Source of the DNA: Deinococcus ficus
GTDB taxonomy: Bacteria; Deinococcota; Deinococci; Deinococcales; Deinococcaceae
Direction of reading: 5' to 3'
Assembly: GCF_003444775.1 (NCBI RefSeq)
Contig: NZ_CP021084.1
Coordinates: forward strand, 1 to 64,000
Length of the DNA stretch: 64,000 bases
The notes under the pieces are model-generated. The model was not told the DNA's origin. It searched no databases and saw nothing but the letters and a program-made list of their open reading frames with translations. Both the position numbers and the translations under genes were made by a program. Positions 50,328 to 58,395 of the stretch are shown piece after piece. The stretch's first letter is position 1, and every line of letters begins with the position of its first letter.

Positions 50328-50965
50328 CATGGCACGAATTTGAAACGCTTATCGCGGCGCACAGTTGGGCCTTAGAACTGAACCTGGCCCAGCTATCCGT
50401 CATCTCTGCCAAGGTCACGGGGAGCGCGATGGACGTTGAGCTCATCCTTGAGGGCCATGATCAAGACGATCAGAGTATCTGTAAGAAATGGCTCGTTCAC
50501 GTTGATACCGTGTACGAACACCACCTTCAGCTCTTGCCTCTTGACGACGTTCCGCGCGTGGTAGATGACCATCCCCGAATTCGCACGTTTCAATCGGAGT
50601 GGACGCGCCTTTACTTTGCGGCATCACCGCAGCGACCACAATGGCTTGTGAGCGAGCTGTTTTCCAGCCACGACGACAAGGAATTCGGTCCTTTTCAGAT
50701 GTATGGCCCGTATGGCGATCCTGGCTTTGGCAGTGGAGTGCTGGCGGAAGGACCTGCCTCGTTGATGGAAGCCTACGCGAAGATCCTTGACGGTCACGGC
50801 ATGCGTCCCACGACGCTACCCACTGTGAATCCACTCTGGCGCCGGCATAATGGCAGAGCCACTCGTCCTGAGCAGCTTCAATTGCTGAATCTCTCGGGTG
50901 ACCTCACCTGGGCTGTCGACAACTTTGTCCTTGGTCGCCAGTTCTCGATCCGACTCGTGACTTGA
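50324..50965 (+). CDS. Passenger gene of element A, hypothetical protein, 213 aa
   Basis: The gene lies inside the inverted repeats of element A and overlaps the transposase stop by four bases. The product is soluble and acidic; features include MTWHEFETLIAAHSWALELN at the start, a run of strands (VELILEGHDQDD), Trp-containing QWLVSELFSSHDD, and a Gly/Pro-rich loop (MYGPYGDPGFGSG). Composition is less GC-rich than the host genes. I recognise no domain, and no role in transposition is evident. Confidence 0.7.
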   Translation: MTWHEFETLIAAHSWALELNLAQLSVISAKVTGSAMDVELILEGHDQDDQSICKKWLVHVDTVYEHHLQLLPLDDVPRVVDDHPRIRTFQSEWTRLYFAASPQRPQWLVSELFSSHDDKEFGPFQMYGPYGDPGFGSGVLAEGPASLMEAYAKILDGHGMRPTTLPTVNPLWRRHNGRATRPEQLQLLNLSGDLTWAVDNFVLGRQFSIRLVT

Positions 50966-51078
50966 AAGCACTCGAGCCTCCGTCTAACCGCGTTTCCGAT
51001 CGTGATCGCGTTAACAAACGCACTTTAGGGTCTGTAGGCCAAGGATAGAGCCGCGATTGGCCAGCGTATCTTCTGCCG

Positions 51079-51879
51079 TTGTGGCGCGAAGAAATCAGCG
51101 ATGAGCAGTGGACCCGTCTTGAACCGTTGCTGCCACCCCTGGTTGGTCTAGGGCGACCGTACCTGGCCCATCGTCCGGTGATCAGTGGCATCGTCTGGGT
51201 CCTGCGCACGGGTGCACCCTGGCGTGACGTTCCGGAATGATTCGGGAAATGGACGACTGTGGCCAGTCGCTTCCGGCGCTGGACGAAGAAAGGTATCTGG
51301 CAAGCCATCTGGGCGCAGCTACTGCGCGCAGCAGACCTGCAAGGTCAGCTGGACTGGTCCATGCATTTTGTCGATGGCACCGTGGTTCGAGCACATCAAT
51401 GTGCCGCCGGCGCACGTGGAGGTCAAGACGGTGAAGCGCTGGGACGGTCACGAGGGGGGTTCGGCACCAAGATTCATGTGCGTGCCGAAGGGAATGGCAA
51501 ACCCATGGCCTTCGTGCTCAGTGGCGGAGAACGCCACGAATCGAAGTTCCTGCAACCACTACTGGAAACAGGCGCCGTTGTTCGTCCTGGACGGGGACAA
51601 CCACGAATCCGTCCTGAACGCGTGGTGGGGGACAAAGGCTACAGCTACCCCACTGTGCGGAGGTACCTTCACAGCCGTCGCATTCGAGTCACGATTCCCA
51701 GGCGAAAGGACCAAGGGCTGGACCTCTGTTTTGATGCAACCCTTTACAAGGAGCGAAACAAGATTGAACGTCTGGTTGGCCGCCTCAAACACTTCCGCCG
51801 GATCGCCACCCGATATGACAAGCGCGCGGTGAATTTCCAAGGGTGGTTGACGGTCGCCGCCGTCCTGCTTTGGCTGTAA
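51079..51879 (+). pseudogene. IS5-family transposase interrupted by a stop codon
   Basis: The reading frame gives EEISDEQWTRLEPLLPPLVG, IVWVLRTGAPWRDVPE, then TGA (51238-51240), then FGKWTTVASRFRRW in the same frame. Homologues normally read PERFG or similar, so a CGA-to-TGA change is likely. The remainder is intact with DDE-type residues (FVDGTVVRAHQ; VVGDKGYSY; RNKIERLVGRLKHFRRIATRY). The start codon is uncertain (TTG at 51079 or upstream). The element is probably immobile by itself. Confidence 0.85.
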
Positions 51880-51893
51880 GACGCGACTTCGTG

Positions 51894-52646
51894 TCAGCTC
51901 CTGGCGACGGACAAGGTATACGCGGCCATTTCGAGCCGTTCTCGCCGTGAGGCATCCGTCTCTGTGTGCGCAGCAGACTCAAGCCAAGCTGGCTGCTGCC
52001 TGTCGAGCAACCACTGCACCACCTGTTGTGCCTGCGCTGTCCGGCTGGTCCAATAGGCCCCCCGTAACTGGCCCTGCACCAGGCTCTCTGCTTCAGACAA
52101 CACGAAGGCCGCCAGATGCTGCACGGCGAACGGGGTATCAATCTTGGCCCAGTGGGTGAGGTAAGACGTCAGATCGTGTGCGGCCTGAGCAATGCCCTCA
52201 AGCACGGTGGCCACCACGCACGGTCCCCAAGGGTCCTCGACGTCTTCCCGTGCCAGGACGTCTTCCCACCAGGTGTGCAGGAAGGCGTCCACAGCCGCGT
52301 ACTCCTGATCTGGCCATGACCACCACTGGCTGTACGTCAGTTTGCCCAACAGGATTTCAATCTCACTTAACTGATCATGGGCAATCAGTTCCAGAAGACG
52401 AGGCAGGAAGTGCTTGAAATCAACTTCGTCTCCCCACGTGGTCATGGTTTTCACGCTGAACAGATCCAGGTGCGGTGCCGTCAGATCATGCAGAGGAACT
52501 GCATGCAGCTCCTCTGCCGCGCCTGAGGGAAGACAACCACAGGGACAGCCCTCGATATGCCGTCGCAATGGATACCGCTCAAACACCTCATAGAGGTGCT
52601 TGATGCTGTCCTGAAGCGCAGGCGAGAGAACTGGAGTCGGCGTCAC
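51894..52646 (-). CDS. Passenger gene of element B, conserved hypothetical protein, 250 aa
   Basis: It lies inside the inverted repeats of element B, convergent with the transposase. The sequence resembles a family I have seen across bacteria with no assigned function. It contains VFERYPLRRHIEGCPCGCLP, then MTTWGDEVDFKHFLPRLLEL, LLGKLTYSQWWSWPDQE, and a helical C-terminus. The Cys cluster (CPCGC, near residue 34) might bind metal. GTG start at 52646 without a strong ribosome site. Confidence 0.7.
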   Translation of the reverse strand: MTPTPVLSPALQDSIKHLYEVFERYPLRRHIEGCPCGCLPSGAAEELHAVPLHDLTAPHLDLFSVKTMTTWGDEVDFKHFLPRLLELIAHDQLSEIEILLGKLTYSQWWSWPDQEYAAVDAFLHTWWEDVLAREDVEDPWGPCVVATVLEGIAQAAHDLTSYLTHWAKIDTPFAVQHLAAFVLSEAESLVQGQLRGAYWTSRTAQAQQVVQWLLDRQQPAWLESAAHTETDASRRERLEMAAYTLSVARS

Positions 52647-52705
52647 ACCTGCTATTCAACACGATCATCCTCCTCGACACCAATGCACCTTGGCCTACAC
52701 GCCGT

Positions 52706-53036
52706 AGATCGGCGAGGTAGGGAGCGCTATTCGGTATCAGTCTCTAGATACCGGGTATCTAGATCGGCGAGGTAGGCAGTGCTATTCGGTATCAGTCCCT
52801 AGATACCGCGTATCTAGATCGGCGAGGTAGGCAGCGCTATTCGGTATCAGTCTCTAGATACCGGGTATCTAGATCGGCGAGGTAGGCAGTGCTATTCGGT
52901 ATCAGTCCCTAGATACCGCGTATCTAGATCGGCGAGGTAGGCAGCGCTATTCGGTATCAGTCTCTAGATACCGGGTATCTAGATCAGCGAGGTAGGCAGT
53001 GCTATTCGGTATCAGTCCCTAGATACCGCGTATCTT
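52706..53036 (+). repeat. Centromere-like tandem array, six 55-bp units
   Basis: Six units start at 52706, 52761, 52816, 52871, 52926 and 52981. Each ends in a 17-bp palindrome; versions with centre CGGG and CGCG alternate. There are no spacers between units. Located near parAB it is the probable parS/centromere, though iterons of a replication origin are not excluded. Confidence 0.85.
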
Positions 53037-53128
53037 TCTCGGTCCGGATTCGTCACCAGAGAACAAACTCTCAAGGTTGAGCAGCCGTTGTCAGGGTTGG
53101 ATCCAAACGTTGCGGTACCTCTTGAGTC

Positions 53129-53198
53129 TAGATACCGCGTATCTAAGCCTGTAAGCAGGCTCCCCCGGACCAGCCGTGCGCTAGATACCGGGTATCTA
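53129..53198 (+). repeat. Two outlying palindromes of the array
   Basis: TAGATACCGCGTATCTA (53129-53145) and TAGATACCGGGTATCTA (53182-53198), the second within an 11-bp-arm palindrome. They are not embedded in full 55-bp units, which shows that the palindrome is the conserved functional core. Confidence 0.75.
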
Positions 53199-53251
53199 GC
53201 GGATGTCCGTCGACGTAAGGAGGCTGCTGGGCCGCTCCTCGCGCAAAGACC

Positions 53252-53267
53252 TTCACCCGTACCGGGT
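53252..53267 (+). promoter_or_regulatory. TTCACC hairpin
   Basis: TTC followed by ACCCG-TAC-CGGGT, 12 bases before the ATG at 53280. Confidence 0.45.
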
Positions 53268-53279
53268 CGCCGCAGCCGC

Positions 53280-53618
53280 ATGGCGAAATCAGACCCAGCA
53301 ACCGTCGGACGGTACGAGGACCTCACACAACGGATCCGCACGATCTACGGCCGAGCCGCTGCTCAGGTTGTCATCACTTCCCAGGCCACACGCACCTCCA
53401 GCCGCCAAGGCTTCGGCGTGCTGGACGCCCGAGGCGAGGTGCTCAGCCCGGCTGCGGATGCGGAATGCGACCAGCTCGCTGAGGACGCCTTCGCCCTGCT
53501 GGGTAGTGGCTGCACCCTGCTGGCCGGCGACCCGGAGAGCCCCGATGACCCCACTCCCACCGCCCCTCTCATGTCGCCAGCTGCCCGAGTGGAGGATCTG
53601 CCGTGGCACGCCCAGTGA
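53280..53618 (+). CDS. Hypothetical protein, 112 aa
   Basis: I chose the ATG at 53280, directly behind the TTCACC hairpin; the open frame reaches back to 53088 but would cover an array palindrome. The first half is helical (VGRYEDLTQRIRTIYGRAAA), then a strand-turn (RQGFGVLDARGEVLS), and the tail is Pro- and Asp-rich. No domain recognised. A ribosome site near its end (GGAGG at 53591) could serve a GTG start for the next gene. Confidence 0.65.
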   Translation: MAKSDPATVGRYEDLTQRIRTIYGRAAAQVVITSQATRTSSRQGFGVLDARGEVLSPAADAECDQLAEDAFALLGSGCTLLAGDPESPDDPTPTAPLMSPAARVEDLPWHAQ

Positions 53619-53650
53619 CCGTCACCAGCCCCCGCATCAAGGAGCACTCC

Positions 53651-54595
53651 ATGACCCAGCGAAGCCTGCCACCCCAGTCCCCGACACACCGCGCGTTTGC
53701 CGCCGCCCTGAACGTCCTGCCAGTCGACCAGGTCCGGCTCGCCAGGGACTTCACTCACTTCGACCGCTTCCTCCTGCAGGGCGAACCGGAACGCGCCCTG
53801 CTGACAATTGGGGAGAACTGGACACACCTGGCGACACACGACATTGACCGGCAGGTGGTGGAGTACGACGTTACGCGCGGCGCCGGAAGCGCCTTCCCGT
53901 TCTTCCTGGCGAGTGTCGGCGCAGTGGTGCACGTGGTGACCCGGGCGGAGGCGCTGGCGTTCGTCAACACTCTGCCACAGTGGATCTGTTTCGACGACGA
54001 GACCCGCCAGGTGTACGTGGAAGATGGCGCCCGGCACGCTCTCCCCCATCAGCTCGCCGCACAGATATCCCGGGCATACGCCCGTCCAGAGGGCCGTGAA
54101 GACTGGGATCAGCGCTCCCGCCTGACCGGGCAGCTGCGTGTGCGCTCTGCCCTCCAGGGCCTTCAGCGGGCTGCGGGGCGGATGCAGTTCCCCGAGCCCC
54201 GCATGGCGTTCGCAGACACACCGATCGGAGTCACGGTGCGCCGCATCTTCCAGGGGCGCAGCGCGACTCCGTACGGGCATGACATCGGGATCTGCGCCCA
54301 GATTCTCAGCTTGAACGGACCTGAACAGGCGGTCGTGGTCATCACAGACAAGGCGTGTATTCCGCTGCTGCACCGCGAAGACGAGAGCCTGCTTGTGGAA
54401 CTGGACCGGGGTGGTCCGATCGAGGTGCACCTGGTCAGTGCTGCCCGCAGCCGAAAGCTCAGGACAGGGGAGATCTGCCCAGCGATCCGCGAGCTGCCCA
54501 CCTACCAAGCGCCAGACCGGACGGCGTTGGAGCGCGCCGTCGGGGCGGCGTGGCTGGACGAGATCAACGCACAGCTGGCCCGCAAGACCGCGTGA
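53651..54595 (+). CDS. Hypothetical protein, 314 aa
   Basis: AAGGAG lies six bases before the ATG at 53651. An in-frame GTG at 53603 with GGAGG ahead of it is a second candidate, adding 16 residues and overlapping the previous gene. The protein is soluble and shows a regular strand/helix pattern (RALLTIGENWTHLATHDIDR; GAVVHVVTRAEALAFVN; AVVVITDKACIPLLHRED). No domain recognised. A promoter of the CACCC type separates it from nrdJ. Confidence 0.75.
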   Translation: MTQRSLPPQSPTHRAFAAALNVLPVDQVRLARDFTHFDRFLLQGEPERALLTIGENWTHLATHDIDRQVVEYDVTRGAGSAFPFFLASVGAVVHVVTRAEALAFVNTLPQWICFDDETRQVYVEDGARHALPHQLAAQISRAYARPEGREDWDQRSRLTGQLRVRSALQGLQRAAGRMQFPEPRMAFADTPIGVTVRRIFQGRSATPYGHDIGICAQILSLNGPEQAVVVITDKACIPLLHREDESLLVELDRGGPIEVHLVSAARSRKLRTGEICPAIRELPTYQAPDRTALERAVGAAWLDEINAQLARKTA

Positions 54596-54675
54596 CCTCT
54601 CTGCCCTGCATCACAAGGGGGCCGGCGATTCCACGCCTGTAGCGGCACACCCACTCCTGACGCCTGACCTGGAAC

Positions 54676-54695
54676 CACCCGGTCGCAGGGACGAT
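54676..54695 (+). promoter_or_regulatory. CACCC-type promoter of nrdJ
   Basis: CACCC (54676-54680) is 14 bases before GACGAT (54690-54695). The ATG at 54714 follows a GAGGA ribosome site. Confidence 0.5.
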
Positions 54696-54713
54696 GAACA
54701 TCGAGGAGATTCG

Positions 54714-57700
54714 ATGACACAAGTGATCAAAATCGACGAGAACGGCCAGCATATCGCCAAGCGGCAGTACCTCCATCCCGGCGACGGAGACGTCACCGGG
54801 ATGTTCTGGCGCATTGCGCGGTGGATCGCCGGTGCGGAGGTGCCTGAAGTCCAGGAGCACTGGGCGCAGAAGTACTTCGACCTGATGGCCGAGAAGAAGT
54901 TCTGCCCCGGCGGGCGCGTCCTGGCCGGCGCGGGCACGCAGCACGGCAACGTCCTGAACTGCTTCGTGCAGGGCGCCACCGAGCACGCCCCCAGCAGCTT
55001 CGAAGGCGTGATGGAAGTCGCGAAGAAACTCGCGCTGGTCACCAAGGTCGGCGGCGGGAATGGCGTGAACCTGGACGTGTACCCGGCCCGCGTCACGCGG
55101 AAGGACACCGTTCAGGGTGTCGCCTACCTCAGGGCCGACCACCCGGACGTGGACGACTTCCTGCAGGGGCTGATGCGGCCGCCCACGCAACCGGACGGCG
55201 ACAAGCAGCCGGTCAAGCTGCGCAACTGGAAGCGCGTCGTCTATGGCGAGGGTCTCAGTGAGGAGCAGACCCGCCGCGCCCTGCAGCACCAGGTGGAGCT
55301 GCGCTACAGCCGCCCCGAGCATGTCACGGAAGTGCCCGACGACATGGGCGGCATCATGGACGCCGCGGCGCAGGTGACGGTGGCCGTCCGGGAGGGCGAC
55401 ACCCCTCATCTGGACCTGAGCCTGATGCGGGCCGAGGGCACGCCCATCAAAGGGTCCGGCGGGACCAGCAGCGGCCCGGTGAGCTTCCTGGCGGAGATCT
55501 TCGACAACTTCGTCGAGTGGGGCAACCTCGGAGCGGAGCGAAGTGGCCCGGTCCACACGCTGCGCTACGTGTACGCGCCGGTGCTGCGCGTGGTGCGGCA
55601 GGGCGGGTCCAGGCGCGGTGCGGGCATGGCGACCATCAGCATCGGGCACCCGGACGTGCTGGACTTCCTGACGGCCAAGGACCTCGACCGCGAAGCCGCC
55701 GAAGGCGACATCGGCACCTTCAACATCAGCATCCTGGTCAGCGCCGCGTTCTGGGATGCCGTTCAGCAGGACGCGCTCTGGCCCCTGGCCCCGCAGGAGG
55801 TGCCTGGGAAGTACGTCCCGGTCCTGAACAGCAAGGTCGAGCACGTCGGGGACCTGCGGGCCATTCCGGTTCAGACGACCCCGCAGGGCCTCGGCGTCCG
55901 CGCCCGCTGGCTGTGGGGAGAGATCGCCCAGCACGCCTGGCAGACCGGCGAGCCCGGCCTGATCTTCAATGACCGGGTCAACGAGCACAGCGCCCTCAAG
56001 AACCTGGGGGACCGCTACGAGATCCGCAGCACCAACCCCTGCCTCGCCCCGGGGACGCTGGTGTACTACCGCGAGGTCGGGAGTGACGACGGCCCGAGAA
56101 GCGCGCCGGTTGAGCAGCTCCTGGACCGGGATGTGGAAGTGATCGACGGCGTGGACAACTGCTGGTACGTCACCCGGTTCCGGGTGACCGGGCGGAATGA
56201 AGTCGTCTGGAACCTGGAGACCGATCACGGCGGCACTGACCACTTCACGCCGTACCACACCTTCTTCCTCGAGGACGGCACGCCCGTTCAGCTCCGCGAA
56301 CTGGAGGAGGGTCAGAAGCTGCTGGCCGGCAACGGCAATCTCTTCACGGTCCTGGCAGTGGGGACGGAAAGCCGCATGGTGGCCGAGGTGTACTGCTGCA
56401 CCGTCGAGCCGCATCACCGATTCACCCTGGCCTCGGGCCTGCAGAGCGGCAACTGCGGTGAGATTCCGCTGACCGTGGGTGAGCCCTGCGATCTTGGCGC
56501 CATCAACCTCAGTGAGTACGTCACGGACGGGACGTTCGACATGACGTCCTTCCGTGCGGACGTGCGGACCTGCGTGCGCTTCCTGGACGATCTGTTGGAC
56601 GTGAACGTCTTCGCGCTGGAGGACAACCGCGTCGCCAGTCAGGACCTGCGCCGCCTGGGCCTGGGCGTCATGGGCCTCGCCGACGCCCTGATCAAGATGG
56701 GCCTGGCGTACGACAGTGACGAGGGACGCGCCGCAGTGCACGAGATGATGACGGCGCTGCGGGAGGCGGCGGTGGCGGAGAGCGAGGCGCTCGGCGAGGA
56801 GAAGGGGGTCTATCCGGTCTACGCCCGGCACCAGGCGCTGATGCCGCACAGGCCGCGGCGAAACGTCGCGGTCCTCACGGTCGCCCCGACCGGCACCACC
56901 TCCATGCTTATGGGCGCCTCCTCCGGTCTGGAGCCGCTGTTCTCCCCGTTCATCTGGCGCCGCATCGGCGGAGACTACCGGCCGATCCTGCACCCCCTGT
57001 TCCGCGAACTGATGGAGGAGACCCCCCTCACCCGCGACGAGCTCCGCGAGGCGCAGCAGGGGCACTACGTGGTGCGCAACGAGCACGACTCCTCACCCCG
57101 GGACTTCCTGTGGGACTGGGAGAAGGTCCAGGAGGCCATCAGCAGCAACCACGGCAGCGTCCAGGGACTGTCGTTCATTCCCGAGCGGATCCGTCACGTC
57201 ATCCGCTGCGCACACGACATTCACCCCAGCGATCACGTCCGGATGCAGGCGGTCGTGCAGCGCGCGTACGACGCAGGGGGCGAGCATGCCGCAAACAGCA
57301 TCTCCAAGACGATCAACCTGCCCAACAACGCCACGGTCCAGGATGTCGAGCGGGCGTACGACGAGGCGTACCGCAGCGGCTGCAAAGGCGTCACGGTCTA
57401 CCGCGACGGCTGCCGCAGCTTCCAGCCGCTGAACACCAGCAAGCAGGCCGCCGAGGGGTCCACCCCCGAACCGGCCGCGGCGCTGGAGGGCGCGGCCGTG
57501 CCCGGGGATGACGTCACGGCCGCCGGCCTGGACGGGCCAGGTGACCTGAACGCTCCCCCGACGGACGTGCCGCCGCCGCCCGGCATCGCCCCGTCCTTCA
57601 CCCGCCAGACGAAGCTGCAGGGCAGCACGATCATGATGCGGTTGAGGCACATGGACACCGGGGTGCAGACCACCTACCTGGTCACGGTGAACACCGACCA

Positions 57701-58139
57701 TGTCACCGGCCTGCCCATCGAGGTGCTGCTCGTGGGAGGCAGCAGCGGCCAGGAAGCGCATGCCGATTCCGAAGCCATCGGCCGGGCCGCGAGCAACGCG
57801 CTGCAGTTCGGCACGCCGGCCCGCAAGCTCATCAAGACGTTCAAGGGCATCGAGGGCGGGCTGATGGGGTACGTGACCCTGCCGGACGGCAAGAACCGGC
57901 GCGTGACCAGCAAGGCCGATCTCGTAGCCTATGCGCTGGAAGAGTCGCTGCGCGACCGTGACGAGCGCCTGCGCGGGCTGGACCGTGCGCTGCAGGCGCC
58001 GCTGAGCAGCGCCGTGCCGGAAGTGGTGCATGGGGCACCAGCAGAGACCCTGCAATGCCCGAGTTGCGACTCCATGGCGCTCAAGCCGTCCGAGGGGTGC
58101 TACACCTGCGAAGCCTGCGGGTACTCCCGCTGTAGCTAG
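54714..58139 (+). CDS. nrdJ: Adenosylcobalamin-dependent (class II) ribonucleotide reductase with intein, 1141 aa
   Basis: Reduces ribonucleotides to deoxyribonucleotides for DNA synthesis using B12. Visible motifs: TQHGNVLNCFVQG (active-site Cys about residue 83), GSGGTSSGPVSF, RRGAGMATISIGHPD, STNP-(intein)-CGEIPL with the radical-site Cys as the +1 extein residue, CDLGAINLSEY, and APTGTTSMLMGASSGLEP. A C-terminal zinc-ribbon with LQCPSC and CYTCEACGYSRC is typical of NrdJ. An intein occupies residues 443-580; removal leaves 1003 residues, normal for the family. The start at 54714 follows GAGGA; the frame opens earlier without support. No vitamin B12 riboswitch was seen. Confidence 0.95.
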   Translation: MTQVIKIDENGQHIAKRQYLHPGDGDVTGMFWRIARWIAGAEVPEVQEHWAQKYFDLMAEKKFCPGGRVLAGAGTQHGNVLNCFVQGATEHAPSSFEGVMEVAKKLALVTKVGGGNGVNLDVYPARVTRKDTVQGVAYLRADHPDVDDFLQGLMRPPTQPDGDKQPVKLRNWKRVVYGEGLSEEQTRRALQHQVELRYSRPEHVTEVPDDMGGIMDAAAQVTVAVREGDTPHLDLSLMRAEGTPIKGSGGTSSGPVSFLAEIFDNFVEWGNLGAERSGPVHTLRYVYAPVLRVVRQGGSRRGAGMATISIGHPDVLDFLTAKDLDREAAEGDIGTFNISILVSAAFWDAVQQDALWPLAPQEVPGKYVPVLNSKVEHVGDLRAIPVQTTPQGLGVRARWLWGEIAQHAWQTGEPGLIFNDRVNEHSALKNLGDRYEIRSTNPCLAPGTLVYYREVGSDDGPRSAPVEQLLDRDVEVIDGVDNCWYVTRFRVTGRNEVVWNLETDHGGTDHFTPYHTFFLEDGTPVQLRELEEGQKLLAGNGNLFTVLAVGTESRMVAEVYCCTVEPHHRFTLASGLQSGNCGEIPLTVGEPCDLGAINLSEYVTDGTFDMTSFRADVRTCVRFLDDLLDVNVFALEDNRVASQDLRRLGLGVMGLADALIKMGLAYDSDEGRAAVHEMMTALREAAVAESEALGEEKGVYPVYARHQALMPHRPRRNVAVLTVAPTGTTSMLMGASSGLEPLFSPFIWRRIGGDYRPILHPLFRELMEETPLTRDELREAQQGHYVVRNEHDSSPRDFLWDWEKVQEAISSNHGSVQGLSFIPERIRHVIRCAHDIHPSDHVRMQAVVQRAYDAGGEHAANSISKTINLPNNATVQDVERAYDEAYRSGCKGVTVYRDGCRSFQPLNTSKQAAEGSTPEPAAALEGAAVPGDDVTAAGLDGPGDLNAPPTDVPPPPGIAPSFTRQTKLQGSTIMMRLRHMDTGVQTTYLVTVNTDHVTGLPIEVLLVGGSSGQEAHADSEAIGRAASNALQFGTPARKLIKTFKGIEGGLMGYVTLPDGKNRRVTSKADLVAYALEESLRDRDERLRGLDRALQAPLSSAVPEVVHGAPAETLQCPSCDSMALKPSEGCYTCEACGYSRCS
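56040..56453 (+). other. Mini-intein in nrdJ, 138 aa
   Basis: Inserted between STNP and CGEIPL. It begins CLAPGTLVYY (block A, Cys1) and has TPYH in DHFTPYHTFFLEDG (block B, T-x-x-H). It ends VYCCTVEPHHRFTLASGLQSGN (blocks F and G, given here in parts VYCCTVEPHHRF and ASGLQSGN), followed by Cys+1. No homing endonuclease is present. Two deviations: the usual Asp of block F is Cys, and the penultimate His is Gly. The insertion site is the same as in the known Deinococcus RIR intein. Confidence 0.88.
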
Positions 58140-58160
58140 GCCCCCAGAATTTCGCCGACT

Positions 58161-58188
58161 GACCCTCCAGCCGCCACGCTGGGGGGTC
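58161..58188. terminator. Terminator hairpin between nrdJ and the minus gene
   Basis: An 11-bp stem with one wobble (58161-58171 with 58178-58188), followed by TCCTAT. Confidence 0.55.
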
Positions 58189-58191
58189 CTA

Positions 58192-58386
58192 TCATAGGTA
58201 GAGCAGTCGATCGAGCGCGTACCCGGTCATCACGGCCCCGAGCAACAGGCCACTGACGGCAACGAGCAGTTCCTCGCGGTCCTTGCGGAGCAGCGAGCGT
58301 CCATACCGCCAGAAGGCGCATGCCAGCAGCGCCAGCCACGGCAACAGGCGCATCCACTCCAACACCGCCCCCTCGATCAGACCCAT
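58192..58386 (-). CDS. Small membrane protein, 64 aa
   Basis: Two hydrophobic segments (LPWLALLACAFWRYG, about 15-29, and ELLVAVSGLLLGAVMTGYAL, about 39-58) are separated by a basic loop (RSLLRKDRE). On the minus strand CATACT lies five bases before the ATG, giving a leaderless start. The gene is divergent from the helicase gene, with only nine bases between the two start codons. Confidence 0.6.
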   Translation of the reverse strand: MGLIEGAVLEWMRLLPWLALLACAFWRYGRSLLRKDREELLVAVSGLLLGAVMTGYALDRLLYL

Positions 58387-58395
58387 AGGGCCAGT

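Larger units (their letters stand above)
49401..51025 (+). mobile_element. IS5-type insertion element A with passenger gene
   Basis: Bounded by inverted repeats (49398-49416 with 51010-51028, 17 of 19 positions matching, TA included) and flanked by TA. It holds an intact DDE transposase and one extra gene, making it longer (1.6 kb) than a simple IS of this family. It interrupts the repeat array. Confidence 0.8.
51028..52704 (+). mobile_element. IS5/IS427-like insertion element B with passenger gene
   Basis: Ends are GGGTCTGTAGGCCAAGG (51028-51044) and its inverted copy (52688-52704), 14 of 17 matching. TA flanks both sides, the left one shared with element A. It holds a transposase gene with a nonsense codon and a convergent extra gene. 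Confidence 0.75.

Noticed and set aside
51238..51240. Programmed frameshift or recoding in the element B transposase
   Set aside because: The frame is the same before and after the TGA and there is no slippery sequence. A simple nonsense mutation in an IS copy is the plainer explanation.
52706..53036. CRISPR array
   Set aside because: The 55-bp units follow each other without spacers, contain palindromic cores and sit beside parAB; no cas gene is present.
49329..53198. Replication origin iterons
   Set aside because: No initiator (Rep/DnaA-like) gene or AT-rich melting zone is visible. Position behind parB and palindrome type fit a centromere better, though an origin is not excluded.
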